From positions 868,001 through 932,000 of the forward strand of contig NZ_CP022121.1 of assembly GCF_002224645.1 (NCBI RefSeq): a stretch of 64,000 nt of DNA, given 5' to 3'. Below the pieces are notes generated by a model, which made no database searches, was not told the DNA's origin, and saw only the letters and a program-made list of their open reading frames with translations. The DNA is from Dehalobacterium formicoaceticum. GTDB lineage: Bacteria; Bacillota; Dehalobacteriia; Dehalobacteriales; Dehalobacteriaceae. Positions 54,153 to 63,970 of the stretch are shown one piece after another. The translations under genes were made by a program, and so were the position numbers. The number at the start of each line of letters is the position of its first letter. The stretch's first letter is position 1.

Positions 54153-55325
54153 ATGCATCCTTACGTGCGCTGGATTGAGATTGACTTAGATGCTATTATC
54201 CATAATTTTTGCCAGATTCGGCAGCTTGTGCCCCCCGCTGTGAAAATTATGTCAGTGGTGAAAGCCGACGCTTATGGTCACGGATCCGCTCAGGTAGCAG
54301 GCGCTTTGGCAGAAGCAGGAACAGATATGTTTGCAGTGACCACCATTGAGGAAGGTCTGGAGTTAATTCAGGCTGGGATCAAAAATCCGATTTTGGTATT
54401 TGCCCCGATCCTGCCGGATCAGGCTGATCTGGTGCTGGAACATGGTTTAATGCCCACGATTGATGATCGGGAAGCTTTGCATACCCTGGCATCAGCGGCG
54501 GCGCAAAAGAATGTCAAGGGGTCCTTTCATCTGAAGATCGAAACGGGGATGGGCAGAACAGGGATCCCGGGCCTGGAAGTTTCTCAATTCTTGCAGGAAA
54601 TAAAGAAATTGCCTCAGTTGCAATTAGCCGGAGTTTATTCCCACTTTGCCACAGCCATGATGAAAGATAAAAGTTTTGCCCAAAAGCAATTATCCATATT
54701 TTTGCAGGCAGTCCGTGAAATCAAAAGAGAGGTTTCCGGTGAGGTGCTGGCGCATATCGCCAACAGCGCCGCGATTTTGGATCTGCCGGAAACGTATCTG
54801 GATATGGTACGGCCGGGGACCCTTCTTTACGGACAATATCCATCGCCTCATGTGAGCAAAAAAATAGATTTGCAGGATCCCTGGCAGATGAAAGGGAGAA
54901 TTATTTCTGTGAAGAAATTAGCCCCCGGGGATTCTGTAGGTTATGGCAGAGATTTTGTCACGAAAAAACCCCGGGAAATCGGGGTCGTTCCTGTAGGCTA
55001 TGCAGATGGCTTCGGAGTATTGCCCCATACCCGTCCGGCTAAGTTTTATGATCTGGTAAAATCAACAGCGAAACTATTATCCCAGGTACTGGGCTTGATT
55101 GCACCCAATTATATGATTTACGGCAGGGAGCGTTTGCCCGTTGTGGGGAGAATCGGAATGCAGTTATCCATGATTGATATTACCGGTAAAGGAATTGCCC
55201 GGGGGGAAACAGTCCAGATCCCCATACGCCGTACCACAGCCGGTGGAAAGATCACGAGAGTTTATTTAAGAGATCAAAAAATCTCCGCCATACGGGAGGT
55301 TGCTGCTGTTCAGACACAAAAATAA
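54153..55325 (+). CDS. alr: Alanine racemase
   Basis: Alr makes D-alanine for peptidoglycan. The 390-residue fold-type III PLP enzyme has the PLP lysine in VVKADAYGHG and the catalytic tyrosine region in VPVGYADGF. The sequence usually ending GRVCMDQ is GRIGMQLSM here, so the conserved Cys and Asp are replaced, a modest oddity. GAGGAGGGG lies before the ATG. It follows the FemAB-like gene in an evident wall operon and is closed by a terminator. Confidence 0.93.
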   Translation: MHPYVRWIEIDLDAIIHNFCQIRQLVPPAVKIMSVVKADAYGHGSAQVAGALAEAGTDMFAVTTIEEGLELIQAGIKNPILVFAPILPDQADLVLEHGLMPTIDDREALHTLASAAAQKNVKGSFHLKIETGMGRTGIPGLEVSQFLQEIKKLPQLQLAGVYSHFATAMMKDKSFAQKQLSIFLQAVREIKREVSGEVLAHIANSAAILDLPETYLDMVRPGTLLYGQYPSPHVSKKIDLQDPWQMKGRIISVKKLAPGDSVGYGRDFVTKKPREIGVVPVGYADGFGVLPHTRPAKFYDLVKSTAKLLSQVLGLIAPNYMIYGRERLPVVGRIGMQLSMIDITGKGIARGETVQIPIRRTTAGGKITRVYLRDQKISAIREVAAVQTQK

Positions 55326-55350
55326 TTAATCAACCTTTCTTTTGAAGAAT

Positions 55351-55372
55351 GAGCCCAAGGGCTCTTTTTTTA
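55351..55372 (+). terminator. Intrinsic terminator after alr
   Basis: GAGCCC and GGGCTC hairpin followed by seven T. Confidence 0.82.
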
Positions 55373-55466
55373 TTCCATAAACAATTCATATATTTTTCAC
55401 ATTTTTTTAATCCAGATTTTACTTCTATTCGATAAGGTTAATCTATAAAAGTTAAGGAGGTAAGTC

Positions 55467-57315
55467 ATGCATTCAAGAAAAATGTATTCGGTAAGAAAAG
55501 CTTTATCATTTATGCTTATGATTTGTATGATAGTAAGCATAGTACCGTTTCAAGGTACAGGGGCAGTAGCGGCGGAGAATGACACCCTGCTTCTCGCCAA
55601 AGATGCAGGGTGGAAATACATGGATGACGGTGTTGATCAAGGACAGGGATGGAAGGAAAGTTCCTTTGACGATTCTTCCTGGGAGGCAGGAAACGCCCCT
55701 TTGGGCTTTGGGGACGATTTTTCCTAAACAGATCCTACTCTTCCTTTAGCAACAGAAGTAAGTTACGGTGATGACCCCAATAACAAACATATGACCACCT
55801 ATTTACGGTCTTCATTTGATTTGGAAAATCTGAATGATTATGAAGCTCTGGAAGTTTACATTCATGTGGATGACGGAGCTGTGGTTTATATTAACGGTAC
55901 GAAAGCCTTCCGCAAAGGGATTCCGGAAAATGTAGAGGTAAACTACAATACAGATTGCTCATGCTACACCGGCTTCCTTTGCCTTCCATGTTTTCCATCG
56001 TATTATGTTCAACAGTATTGTGGACGAAATGATGGCTCAGGATATGGAAGTGGTAATGGGGGGCGGCAGAGATAACTTCCAGAGCCGTAAAACTATGAAT
56101 GCTGGGAAATTCCATGACGGGAAATCCATCGAAGATCCGGGAGATGACCGTGATCTGATCGCGGAAGCCAAAGCCAATGGATATACTTATGCGGCAACTG
56201 TCGATGAATTGCTTGGTGTAGATGCACGGAATACTGATAAATTATTAGGTATTTTCCATGCTAACAACGGACTGGTTCAGGAAAGAAACAATCCTCCGGC
56301 AGACCAGCCCCATTTATCTCAAATGACGGACAAAGGATTGGAAGTACTGGCCAATGAAGAAGACGGTTTCTTCTTAATGGTGGAAGGTGGCCAGATTGAC
56401 TGGGCTGCTCATGCCAATGATCTGGATAACACCATCGGCGAAACCTTAGCTTTTGACGATGCGGTAAAAGCAGCTTTAGATTTCCAAGCTAAAAATCCTG
56501 ATACCCTGGTGGTAGTTACCGCAGACCATGAAACCGGGGGACTTGACTTTGACACCAGGACGGGGGAAGCAACCTGGAGCAGTGGGGATCATACTGCAGC
56601 CATGGTTAAAGTTATGGCTGAAGGCCCCGGTGCGGAATTATTCCAAGGGGATATGGACAATACGGACATTGCCAGAAATATTGCACAGGTGCTTGATTTA
56701 AGCAAACCATTGGTCATTCAGCAAGAAGATGCGGTTACAGGTGCTCCCACCATCTTTACGGTTACCACTATGGGCTTACCGGTAGCTGATGCGAAGATCA
56801 CAGTAAAGAGCGGCATCAATAATACCTTAACTGTTCTAACGGCCAATGCTAATGGTCAGGCCGGCTACATCTTTGCAAAAGAAGGAAATTATACGGTATC
56901 TGCCTCCAAAGGCGGATATACCGATGCCGAGACAATTACCGTAGCCTCTATGAAGCCTGCGGCAGGAGATGCAAGTATCGGCCTTACCATTAAAGACGGA
57001 AAACAGCAAACTGTGACGGGAAACCTGAAAGCAGGTCAGCAGTATTATCTGACTTGGGAAGGCAAGAAAAATTCCAACGGTAATCTGTCAGGTCTCAGCA
57101 TCCTTCAGGTGACCCAAGGTTCTCAACCCCTCTTCCTGAACGCAGCCAAGGGTTTAACAGTGTCTGATGATCAGGAGACGGAATATTCCGTTCTTTTCCA
57201 GCCAACCAAAAAGGGGAACATGACCGTGCAAGGCTTTTTCTGGAATGATTGGTCCGGATCTGCCTCCTGGCAGTCATTTGCTAATCCTGTAGAACAGACC
57301 ATTATTGTTGAATAA
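55467..57315 (+). pseudogene. Decayed secreted alkaline phosphatase
   Basis: AAGGAGG and ATG 55467 open a signal peptide (to AVAA, residue 36) and a galactose-binding-like domain (WKYMDDGVDQGQGWKESSFD). An in-frame TAA at 55725-55727 stops it; the same frame resumes to EVYIHVDDGAVVYINGT and ends near 55950. Another frame then enters an alkaline phosphatase at HATPASFAFHV, keeping GGQIDWAAHAND, ADHETGG and SGDHT (metal ligands) and two C-terminal beta domains to 57315. The part with the nucleophile serine and first metal aspartate is missing. So a nonsense mutation, an internal deletion and a frameshift are all present, and the product cannot be active. Confidence 0.85.
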
Positions 57316-57321
57316 AACATT

Positions 57322-57358
57322 AAGGGGTGGACTGCCTACCCCTTTCCTTTATTTTTTC
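57322..57358 (+). terminator. Terminator after the alkaline phosphatase remnant
   Basis: AAGGGGT and ACCCCTT pair around a nine-base loop and are followed by a T-rich tail. Confidence 0.65.
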
Positions 57359-57377
57359 ATGACTTAGCCTGATAGGT

Positions 57378-57860
57378 ATGAAAGTTGCCAACGGATACCC
57401 GGACAATACCTTCCAGCCGCAAAAAGAGGTGACGAGAGCAGAATTTGCCAAACTGATCGTGCAGGCACTTAATTTGCCGCTTCTGGAATCCACCCTTTCT
57501 TATGCCGATGCAAGTGTGATTCCGGCATGGGCCAAAGGATATATCGCTGCCGCAGAAGAAAAGGGCATCATTCAGGGCTATGAAGACAAAAGCTTCCGTC
57601 CCAACCAGTTAATCAGCCGAACGGAAATGGCTGCCATGATTGTGCGCGCTATGGGGGGACAGACAGCTTCCTCCGGTGGGAATTTAGAATTCATTGATGC
57701 AGCAGAGATTCCTTCCTGGGCAGAAGATTATGTTGCTCTTGCCGTCCAGGAGATGATTATTAATGGCAAGCCGGGCAATAAATTTGCTCCTCAGGATAAG
57801 GCTACCCGGGCTGAGTCTGCCGTGATGATATACCGATTGTTGAATAGTCTGAACATATAA
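57378..57860 (+). CDS. SLH-domain protein fragment (about 2.5 S-layer homology modules)
   Basis: A 160-residue frame of S-layer homology modules, which bind secondary wall polymers. Module 1 has only its second half (NGYPDNTFQPQKEVTRAEFA); modules 2 (YADASVIPAWAKGYI to TRTEMAAMIVRA-like) and 3 (FIDAAEIPSWAEDYV to ATRAESAVMIYRL) are whole. There is no signal peptide and no good ribosome site, and an in-frame stop lies 18 bases before the ATG. It is likely the severed C-terminus of a surface protein, perhaps the phosphatase upstream, and may not be expressed. Confidence 0.7.
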   Translation: MKVANGYPDNTFQPQKEVTRAEFAKLIVQALNLPLLESTLSYADASVIPAWAKGYIAAAEEKGIIQGYEDKSFRPNQLISRTEMAAMIVRAMGGQTASSGGNLEFIDAAEIPSWAEDYVALAVQEMIINGKPGNKFAPQDKATRAESAVMIYRLLNSLNI

Positions 57861-57875
57861 TACAAAAGTATTTCC

Positions 57876-57918
57876 GCAAGCCCTAGTTACATTTATCCTT
57901 TCTGAAAGGATAAATAAA
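57876..57918 (+). repeat. Dispersed repeat, copy F (partial)
   Basis: GCAAGCCCTAGTTAC then ATTTATCCTTTCTGAAAG; the last 18 bases are identical to copy D. It abuts the next terminator. Confidence 0.6.
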
Positions 57919-57981
57919 AAACACCCTTTAAGCAGGACATGAAGCTTATCTTTGTGTCGACAAAAAGGGTGTTTTTTTCTG
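57916..57981. terminator. Bidirectional terminator after the SLH fragment
   Basis: AAAAAACACCCTTT and AAAGGGTGTTTTTT form a 14-bp stem with a 34-base loop. Confidence 0.85.
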
Positions 57982-58087
57982 CATTAAGGAGATTTCTAGC
58001 TCAGAAAAATGTTTGTACAAAAGAAGGAAATTACCGCCACTTCTTGAATAATAAACAATATTAATAAAACTAATTGGAGGGGGTTTT

Positions 58088-58492
58088 ATGGGGGAGAAAA
58101 TCCTTGAGAACGCTTCCATTCTCATTGTGGATGATCAATTAGGTGTCCGCAAATTGCTTTTCGAAGCCTTGAAGAGCAGATATCGAGAGGTATTGATGGT
58201 TGCCAGTGGGCTGGAGGCCATTGAAATTGTCCAAAAATCCCCTCCGGATCTGGTATTGGTGGATATGAAGATGCCGCGCATGAATGGTTTGGAAACCATA
58301 AAACGATTAAGAGACATGGCCTTTGAGAACCCGATTATTCTCATGACCGCTTATGGCGAACTGGGCATTGTCACGGAAGCATTAAAAATGGGTGTTAAGC
58401 ACCATATTACTAAACCTTTTGATATCAAGGAATTAAGAAATTTAATACAGGAAACGCTGACAGAAAGAGTATCAACTCCAAAAGGATCCTGA
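58088..58492 (+). CDS. Single-domain response regulator (Spo0F-like)
   Basis: A 134-residue stand-alone receiver. The acidic pocket is ILIVDDQ, the phospho-acceptor Asp is in VLVDMKMP, the switch Thr in MTAYGE, and the Lys in TKPFD. No output domain is present, and the position between pyrG and transaldolase/rho is that of spo0F in Bacillus, so a phosphorelay role in sporulation is likely but inferred. GGAGGGGG precedes the ATG. It follows a terminator, so it has its own promoter. Confidence 0.88.
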   Translation: MGEKILENASILIVDDQLGVRKLLFEALKSRYREVLMVASGLEAIEIVQKSPPDLVLVDMKMPRMNGLETIKRLRDMAFENPIILMTAYGELGIVTEALKMGVKHHITKPFDIKELRNLIQETLTERVSTPKGS

Positions 58493-58615
58493 TTATGGGA
58501 AGATTACACTCTTATAAGAAAAAGTTGCAGGAATTTGCATGATCATGGCGAATAATAAGGTGGATAGATTAGAAATGCGGCCATATACAGATGGAAGCAT
58601 AGGGGGAAAGCAATA

Positions 58616-59287
58616 ATGGTTATTAACACAGGAACAGTTTTAGCGTTGCGTTGCCCAAATTGCGGGAAGCTTTCTTTCCATAGTATTTCTTTATTTGCTT
58701 TTAAAGAGAAACAAAAACTGTGTTTTGACTGTGAATGCGAGGAAAGTACAGTTACGATCTCCACATCAAAATATCGCAATTTTATTCTGAAAATTGAATG
58801 CAGCATGTGTGAGTCAGAACATACTTATGTTTTGAAATATAAGGAATTGTTTTCTTTGGATTTATTTCCCCTAATTTGCCTGGAAACTGGATTGGAAATT
58901 GGTTTTATCGGTACCAAGGATCAGGTGATAGCAGCTGTAAATAACCTGGAACGCACCTTTACCGACCTGGAAGAAGAGATCAACTGGGGTGTATTTTCTG
59001 ATAACCGGGATATCATGGTCCAGGTTTTGGAGTATATGAATCGTCTTTCCGAGGATGGCACCTTAAAATGTAAATGCGGGAATAAAAATATTGACGTTGA
59101 CCTTTTAACAGACCGACTGGAGATGGTTTGTAACGATTGTGGTAATAGGGGAGTTATTTTTGCAGAAAACAAAGAGGATCTGCTGAAACTTAGAAGATTA
59201 GAGAAAATTGAATTAACCGAACAGGAAATCACGATTATAAATGTTCCTCAAAGCATAAGACATAACGGACAACAGTCTAAAAAGTGA
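58616..59287 (+). CDS. Uncharacterised zinc-ribbon protein
   Basis: A 223-residue soluble protein with Cys pairs at both ends: LRCPNCGK (Cys13, Cys16) and CFDCEC in the first 45 residues, CSMC near residue 61, then CKCGN and CNDCGN near residues 150-180. The pattern suggests two zinc ribbons joined by a helical middle (TFTDLEEEINWG and neighbours). I recall similar proteins beside spo0F in clostridia but know no function. Its upstream gap is 123 bases, and AGGGGG lies about eight bases before the ATG. Confidence 0.78.
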   Translation: MVINTGTVLALRCPNCGKLSFHSISLFAFKEKQKLCFDCECEESTVTISTSKYRNFILKIECSMCESEHTYVLKYKELFSLDLFPLICLETGLEIGFIGTKDQVIAAVNNLERTFTDLEEEINWGVFSDNRDIMVQVLEYMNRLSEDGTLKCKCGNKNIDVDLLTDRLEMVCNDCGNRGVIFAENKEDLLKLRRLEKIELTEQEITIINVPQSIRHNGQQSKK

Positions 59288-59400
59288 ACCCGCGCAGCTT
59301 TAGCTGAACAAATCCTGTCCATGCATAAGGATACCATTTTTAGGGAAGTATTTGTTAAAGATTGCAGAACTGCCAAAGAGCGTTCGAGATAAGATTTAAA

Positions 59401-59430
59401 AAAGAGAGCAGATGATCCTGCTCTTTAAAT
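59401..59430 (+). terminator. Hairpin before transaldolase
   Basis: AGAGCAG and CTGCTCT pair around six bases, followed by TTAAATTTT. A weak terminator or attenuator before the next SD. Confidence 0.6.
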
Positions 59431-59450
59431 TTTCAGGAGGTGTTGAAATT

Positions 59451-60098
59451 ATGCTTTTGTTCTTAGATAGTGCAAACATTGAAGAAATTAAACAAGCCCA
59501 TGATTTAGGAGTTATCTCCGGAGTGACCACTAATCCCTCCCTCATTGCGCAAGAAGGGCGCAATTTTGAACAAGTGGTGCGGGAAATCTCCTCGTTGGTC
59601 GACGGACCCATTAGTGCGGAGGTTATTTCTTTGAATAGCAGTGAGATGGTAAAGGAAGGACAAACCCTGGCTGCCATTCATCCCAACATTGTAGTCAAAA
59701 TACCGATGACGGCAGAAGGCTTAAAGGCCACCAAAGTACTGGCTAAAGAGAGCATCAAGGTGAATATGACCTTGGTATTTTCTGCCAATCAAGCTTTGCT
59801 GGCATCCCGGGCAGGGGCAGCTTTTGTCAGTCCTTTTGTGGGCCGTTTAGATGATATCGATCATAATGGTATGGCTCTGGTGGAAGAAATCGTGTCCCTT
59901 TATGGCAATTATCAGCTGGAGACAAAGGTTATTGCCGCCAGTATCAGACATCCTTTGCATGTGTCACAGGCTGCCCTTTTAGGTGCAAATATTGCTACGA
60001 TTCCTTTTAAGGTATTGATGCAGATGGTTAAACATCCTTTAACAGATATGGGTATTGAAAGGTTTTTAGCCGACTGGGAAAAGGTAAAAAATAAATAA
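59451..60098 (+). CDS. Transaldolase / fructose-6-phosphate aldolase (small TalC-type)
   Basis: A 215-residue decameric-type transaldolase of the pentose phosphate pathway. [10 protein letters not shown] and [13 protein letters not shown] open the barrel; the Schiff-base lysine lies in [11 protein letters not shown], followed by [20 protein letters not shown] and [11 protein letters not shown] chose ATG 59451 (ten bases after AGGAGG); an upstream in-frame ATG at 59412 falls in the preceding hairpin. The small subfamily cannot be divided from fructose-6-phosphate aldolase by eye. Confidence 0.95.
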   Translation: MLLFLDSANIEEIKQAHDLGVISGVTTNPSLIAQEGRNFEQVVREISSLVDGPISAEVISLNSSEMVKEGQTLAAIHPNIVVKIPMTAEGLKATKVLAKESIKVNMTLVFSANQALLASRAGAAFVSPFVGRLDDIDHNGMALVEEIVSLYGNYQLETKVIAASIRHPLHVSQAALLGANIATIPFKVLMQMVKHPLTDMGIERFLADWEKVKNK

Positions 60099-60203
60099 TC
60101 AAAGCCATGGAGGCAGTTTTTGATACCATTACCATGAATGGTAAAATATTTCCTATTCATGTTGACTAAAAATTATTCTTAGTGGTATATTATTGATAAG
60201 TGC

Positions 60204-60236
60204 AAGTCTTTCAGCTTCGCTGGAAGACTTTTTCTT
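60204..60236 (+). terminator. Intrinsic terminator after transaldolase
   Basis: AAGTCTTTCAGC and GCTGGAAGACTT (one G-U pair), tight TTC loop, then a T run. Confidence 0.87.
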
Positions 60237-60387
60237 CTGGAAAATTCTCATCACCTGATTTCCTTTTCTTCTCTTATTTTTACCCTTAAGTCCCTCATTT
60301 TTGTCATCATTTTTTTCTTCGGGTAATTTAATCCTTTATATCCGGTTATCGGTCTATAATATTTTAGAAAAATTTCAGGAGGTACCT

Positions 60388-61647
60388 ATGTCTGTTACGG
60401 ATTTGGAAGCCAAAACCATGGCTGAATTATATAAAATCGGCCGGGAATTGGAAATCCCCCGTTATTATCAATTATTAAAAAAACAACTCATTTTAGAAAT
60501 TATGAAGGTGCAAACCGAGAAGGATGGCTTATTATTTGCCAAAGGAGTTCTGGAGCGTTTGCCCGATGGTTTTGGTTTTTTACGCCCCACAGGGTATTTG
60601 CCCAGCGGAGATGATATGTATGTCTCTCCTTCTCAGATTCGCCGCTTCGATTTAAGAACAGGAGACCTGGTGGCAGGGCAAATCAGGAAACCAAAGGACA
60701 ATGAAAAGTATTACGCCCTCTTACGGGTAGAATCCATCAACGATTTAGACCCGGAATTATCTTCGGAAAGATCCCACTTTGAAGGATTAACCCCCATCTA
60801 TCCCAAGGAAAGATTAACTTTAGAAACCAAGGAAGAAGACCTTTCCACCCGTGTGATCGATTTAATCGCTCCTTTAGGCAAAGGACAAAGAGGATTGATC
60901 CTTGCCCCTCCCAAAGCCGGTAAGACCACTCTCATCAAAAAAATTGCCAACAGCATCAGCCAAAACTACCCAGAGGTTTATTTAATGATTTTGTTAATTG
61001 ATGAACGTCCGGAAGAAGTAACGGATATCTCCCGCTCCGTTAAGGCGGAAGTAGTCAGTTCCACCTTTGATGAACTGCCGGATAACCATGTTAAGGTTGC
61101 TGATATGGTTTTAGAGCGGGCGAAAAGACTGGTTGAGCACAAAAAAGATGTGGTTATTCTGCTGGACAGCCTGACCCGTTTGTCCCGAGCCAATAATTTA
61201 GTTGTTCCGCCCAGCGGCAGAACCCTTTCCGGCGGATTAGATCCCATATCTCTCCATAAACCGAAAAGATTTTTTGGCGCTGCGCGCAAGGTAGAAGAGG
61301 GAGGAAGCTTAACCATCCTGGCCACAGCTTTGGTGGAAACGGGGAGCCGTATGGATGATGTTATTTTTGAGGAATTCAAAGGTACCGGAAATATGGAATT
61401 GGTATTAGACCGAAAACTGGCTGAAAGGAGACTTTTTCCTGCCATTGATGTTAAACGGTCCGGAACGCGCCGGGAAGACCTCCTGCTATGTAAGGAAGAA
61501 CTGGAATTAATGTGGCATTTCCGGCGCATATCGGCCTCGATGAATAGTGTGGAAGTAACGGAGATGTTAATTGATGCCATGGATAAAACGAAAACTAACA
61601 AGGATTTATTAAGGGCACTTCCTCAGCTTTTCCCTGGAAAAGGATAA
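60388..61647 (+). CDS. rho: Transcription termination factor Rho
   Basis: A 419-residue hexameric RNA helicase. The N-terminal RNA-binding OB fold has [23 protein letters not shown]; Walker A is [15 protein letters not shown] (about residue 172), Walker [15 protein letters not shown], and the RNA loop [23 protein letters not shown] 60388 has AGGAGG six bases upstream; ATG 60301 lies in the leader. TATAAT at 60355-60360 may be its -10. The usual order rho-rpmE suggests rpmE follows further right, though a peptidase and a radical SAM gene intervene here. Confidence 0.97.
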   Translation: MSVTDLEAKTMAELYKIGRELEIPRYYQLLKKQLILEIMKVQTEKDGLLFAKGVLERLPDGFGFLRPTGYLPSGDDMYVSPSQIRRFDLRTGDLVAGQIRKPKDNEKYYALLRVESINDLDPELSSERSHFEGLTPIYPKERLTLETKEEDLSTRVIDLIAPLGKGQRGLILAPPKAGKTTLIKKIANSISQNYPEVYLMILLIDERPEEVTDISRSVKAEVVSSTFDELPDNHVKVADMVLERAKRLVEHKKDVVILLDSLTRLSRANNLVVPPSGRTLSGGLDPISLHKPKRFFGAARKVEEGGSLTILATALVETGSRMDDVIFEEFKGTGNMELVLDRKLAERRLFPAIDVKRSGTRREDLLLCKEELELMWHFRRISASMNSVEVTEMLIDAMDKTKTNKDLLRALPQLFPGKG

Positions 61648-61714
61648 GAATGTATATTTTTTCTTTTATTTGTTAAGCATATAGGACGAGTGGTTTTAGG
61701 AAGGAGTGTTTTTT

Positions 61715-62566
61715 ATGCGTAAAGCCACAAAAAATACCTGGGCAGTACTGATTTTAGCTGCGATGATGATGGTATTTGTTCCTATGAATGCTCTGGCTGA
61801 AAACAAAACAAATGAAGGTGATTATCGAATCGCTCATTCCGTGGCAGCGGGTGAGACTTTGAAAAGTATTTGTCGAAACTACGGTTGGGATATAGAATTG
61901 GTAGCGGCGATGAACAACCTGGATCCGGAAGCATCTTTGAGTCAGGAAATGGTTGTTTATATACCCCGGGAACCGGAAACTAATTATATGCTCCAGGCAG
62001 GGGACACCTTATGGAGTATCGCCCAAAGAAACAGCATTAATGTGGATGTGCTGGCCAAGCACAATCAGTTACCGGATCCCACTCATTTAAAAGCCGGTGA
62101 TATGATTCGTATCCCTGATGAAAGTCAGGAAATCCGAGAGCCTGTCCGGTTGGCCGACGAAAAAAATCTTGTTAAAATCGCCTCCCGTTCCTTAAGCGAC
62201 TTCCTGATGCCGGTAATCGGGGTAATCAGTTCTCCTTATGGGCCGCGGAAAAGCGGCAGTCATCATGGCACAGATATTGCTGCCGAAGCGGGAACGCCGA
62301 TTCTGGCAATCAAATCCGGCGAGGTAACCTTTGCGGGATGGCGGCCCATTTACGGTTATGCTGTCACCATCGATCACGGAGATGAGGTAAAAAGTGTTTA
62401 TGGCCATGCTTCAAAACTCTTTGTTAAAGAGGGTCAAAAAGTCAAGCAGGGGCAAATCATCGCCAAGGTAGGTAGTACGGGAAGATCCACCGGTCCCCAT
62501 TTACATTTGGAAGTTCATGTGGGAAAAAAGACGGTAGATCCGATGCGTTATTTCGAAAAAATCTAG
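61715..62566 (+). CDS. Secreted LysM-M23 peptidase
   Basis: A 283-residue exported endopeptidase of the LytM/M23 class. A signal peptide (residues 1-29, ending ALA) is followed by two LysM modules (SVAAGETLKSICRNYGWD and YMLQAGDTLWSIAQRNSIN) and an M23 domain (about 165-283). The zinc site is complete: HHGTDIAA (HxxxD), and HLHLEVH at the end. It should cut cross-bridges in peptidoglycan; a role in growth or spore release is possible. ATG 61715 has AAGGAG eight bases upstream; GTG 61706 is within it. Confidence 0.94.
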   Translation: MRKATKNTWAVLILAAMMMVFVPMNALAENKTNEGDYRIAHSVAAGETLKSICRNYGWDIELVAAMNNLDPEASLSQEMVVYIPREPETNYMLQAGDTLWSIAQRNSINVDVLAKHNQLPDPTHLKAGDMIRIPDESQEIREPVRLADEKNLVKIASRSLSDFLMPVIGVISSPYGPRKSGSHHGTDIAAEAGTPILAIKSGEVTFAGWRPIYGYAVTIDHGDEVKSVYGHASKLFVKEGQKVKQGQIIAKVGSTGRSTGPHLHLEVHVGKKTVDPMRYFEKI

Positions 62567-62600
62567 ATTAAACTTGACAGCTGGCTGAGCAGTAACTTAA

Positions 62601-62632
62601 AGTAAAGGCGATAGGAAACTATCGCCTTTACT
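62601..62632 (+). repeat. 14-bp perfect hairpin with GAAA tetraloop
   Basis: AGTAAAGGCGATAG, GAAA, CTATCGCCTTTACT. It has no T run and lies just before the next SD. Confidence 0.8.
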
Positions 62633-62653
62633 AATTTGAGGAGCTGATTGAGG

Positions 62654-63922
62654 GTGCCTGATTTGCTTTTTGCCCGTGCTAACGGTGAATTATTGGATTT
62701 TCCCGGCTTAAAAATGGCGGGCCGGATGGGAGATTCTTTCGTTAAGCCCGCCAGAAAGGAATTAATTCCTCTGCCCGAGGGTGCTTCTTTGACAGCACTG
62801 CCCGGTCGGGTTCCTGTGGGTGTAGATAAAAAGACCGGCGCATTTATCAAGCTGACACATAATCCCTATCGCCGGGGGAAAGAAAAGGTTTGGGCGGTAG
62901 GGGCTCTGCTGCCTCAAGGCTTTACCCGCACTTTGATACCGGCATTTGGTACCTCCGGGGAACAAAAAAATCTGCCTCTTTTAGGATATACCGGGGTTGG
63001 GATCTATCAAGGACGCCTCATGGTGGCAGCCATCCAAACAGACGAGCATGAACCTTGGCATCCCAAGCATTATAATACCAGAGATTTAGCAGCCAGAATT
63101 CGCCGGAGACAGCAAAAATTCCCTCATAACCGTTTGCTGCAACAATTGGCAACCTGCTCTCTGGAATATGGCTGTTTTACCGCTCAAAACATTTTTTATG
63201 GCCGATGGGAAGGGGGCCTTCCTGTTTCTCCCCAATGTAATGCTGCTTGTATCGGCTGCATTTCTTCTCAGCCATCGGAATGCTGTCCTTCTCCGCAACG
63301 GAGATTAGATTTTGTACCCTCAGTCTCAGAGATTGAAGAAATTGGGGCAGACCATCTGAAAAAAGGGGAAAATGCCATCATCAGCTTTGGACAGGGGTGT
63401 GAGGGTGAGCCTTCTCTGCAAGGTGGACTGATTGCAGAAAGCATTAAACGAATCAGAACCAGGACAGACTGTGGAACCATCAATATTAATACCAACGCCG
63501 GAGATCATGGGAACATCAAAAAAATTATTAGCGCCGGTCTTGATTCTATGCGCGTAAGCTTGATCAGTCCAACCCCGGAGGTGTATGATGCATATCATCG
63601 GCCGGGAGATTACGGATTGGAGCAGGTTCGTTCCTCTCTAATCGCTGCAGCTGATGCCGGGGTCTATACTTCCTTGAACTTACTGACCTTCCCTGGTTTT
63701 ACAGATGATGCGAAGGAAGTGGCAAGCTTGATTTCCCTGATTAAAGCCACCGGGGTAAAAAAAGTACAGTTCCGTAACCTAAACATTGATCCGGATCAAT
63801 TTATGGCACTTCTTCCTGCAAAAAAATATCAACCGATGGGCATCCCCAGGATGATTGAGCATTTAAGAAAGGAAATTCCTCACCTGGCCATCGGCAATTT
63901 CTCCCGGTCGGTGGCGCGATAA
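62654..63922 (+). CDS. Radical SAM protein of unknown function
   Basis: About 422 residues. The SAM-cluster motif is CNAACIGC (Cx3Cx2C) near residue 198, preceded by an N-terminal domain of some 190 residues without clear homology. The barrel continues with ISFGQGCEGEPSL (GGE-like), INTNAGD, MRVSLISPTPEVYDAYHRP and LNLLTFPGFTDD. A second Cys cluster (SSQPSECC) follows the SAM motif closely. I do not recognise the substrate. GTG 62654 and TTG 62648 both lie near GAGGAG; GTG is preferred for length. Confidence 0.88.
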   Translation: MPDLLFARANGELLDFPGLKMAGRMGDSFVKPARKELIPLPEGASLTALPGRVPVGVDKKTGAFIKLTHNPYRRGKEKVWAVGALLPQGFTRTLIPAFGTSGEQKNLPLLGYTGVGIYQGRLMVAAIQTDEHEPWHPKHYNTRDLAARIRRRQQKFPHNRLLQQLATCSLEYGCFTAQNIFYGRWEGGLPVSPQCNAACIGCISSQPSECCPSPQRRLDFVPSVSEIEEIGADHLKKGENAIISFGQGCEGEPSLQGGLIAESIKRIRTRTDCGTININTNAGDHGNIKKIISAGLDSMRVSLISPTPEVYDAYHRPGDYGLEQVRSSLIAAADAGVYTSLNLLTFPGFTDDAKEVASLISLIKATGVKKVQFRNLNIDPDQFMALLPAKKYQPMGIPRMIEHLRKEIPHLAIGNFSRSVAR

Positions 63923-63941
63923 TTCGATAATTTCTTTTCTC

Positions 63942-63970
63942 TTTACAAATGAAAGGGTTCATGCTATAAT
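63942..63970 (+). promoter_or_regulatory. Strong promoter for a gene beyond the window (rpmE predicted)
   Basis: TTTACA (63942-63947) and TATAAT (63965-63970) are 17 bases apart, with TG in the extended -10 position (TGCTATAAT). The strength and the position after rho fit a ribosomal-protein gene; the identity is inference. Confidence 0.75.
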
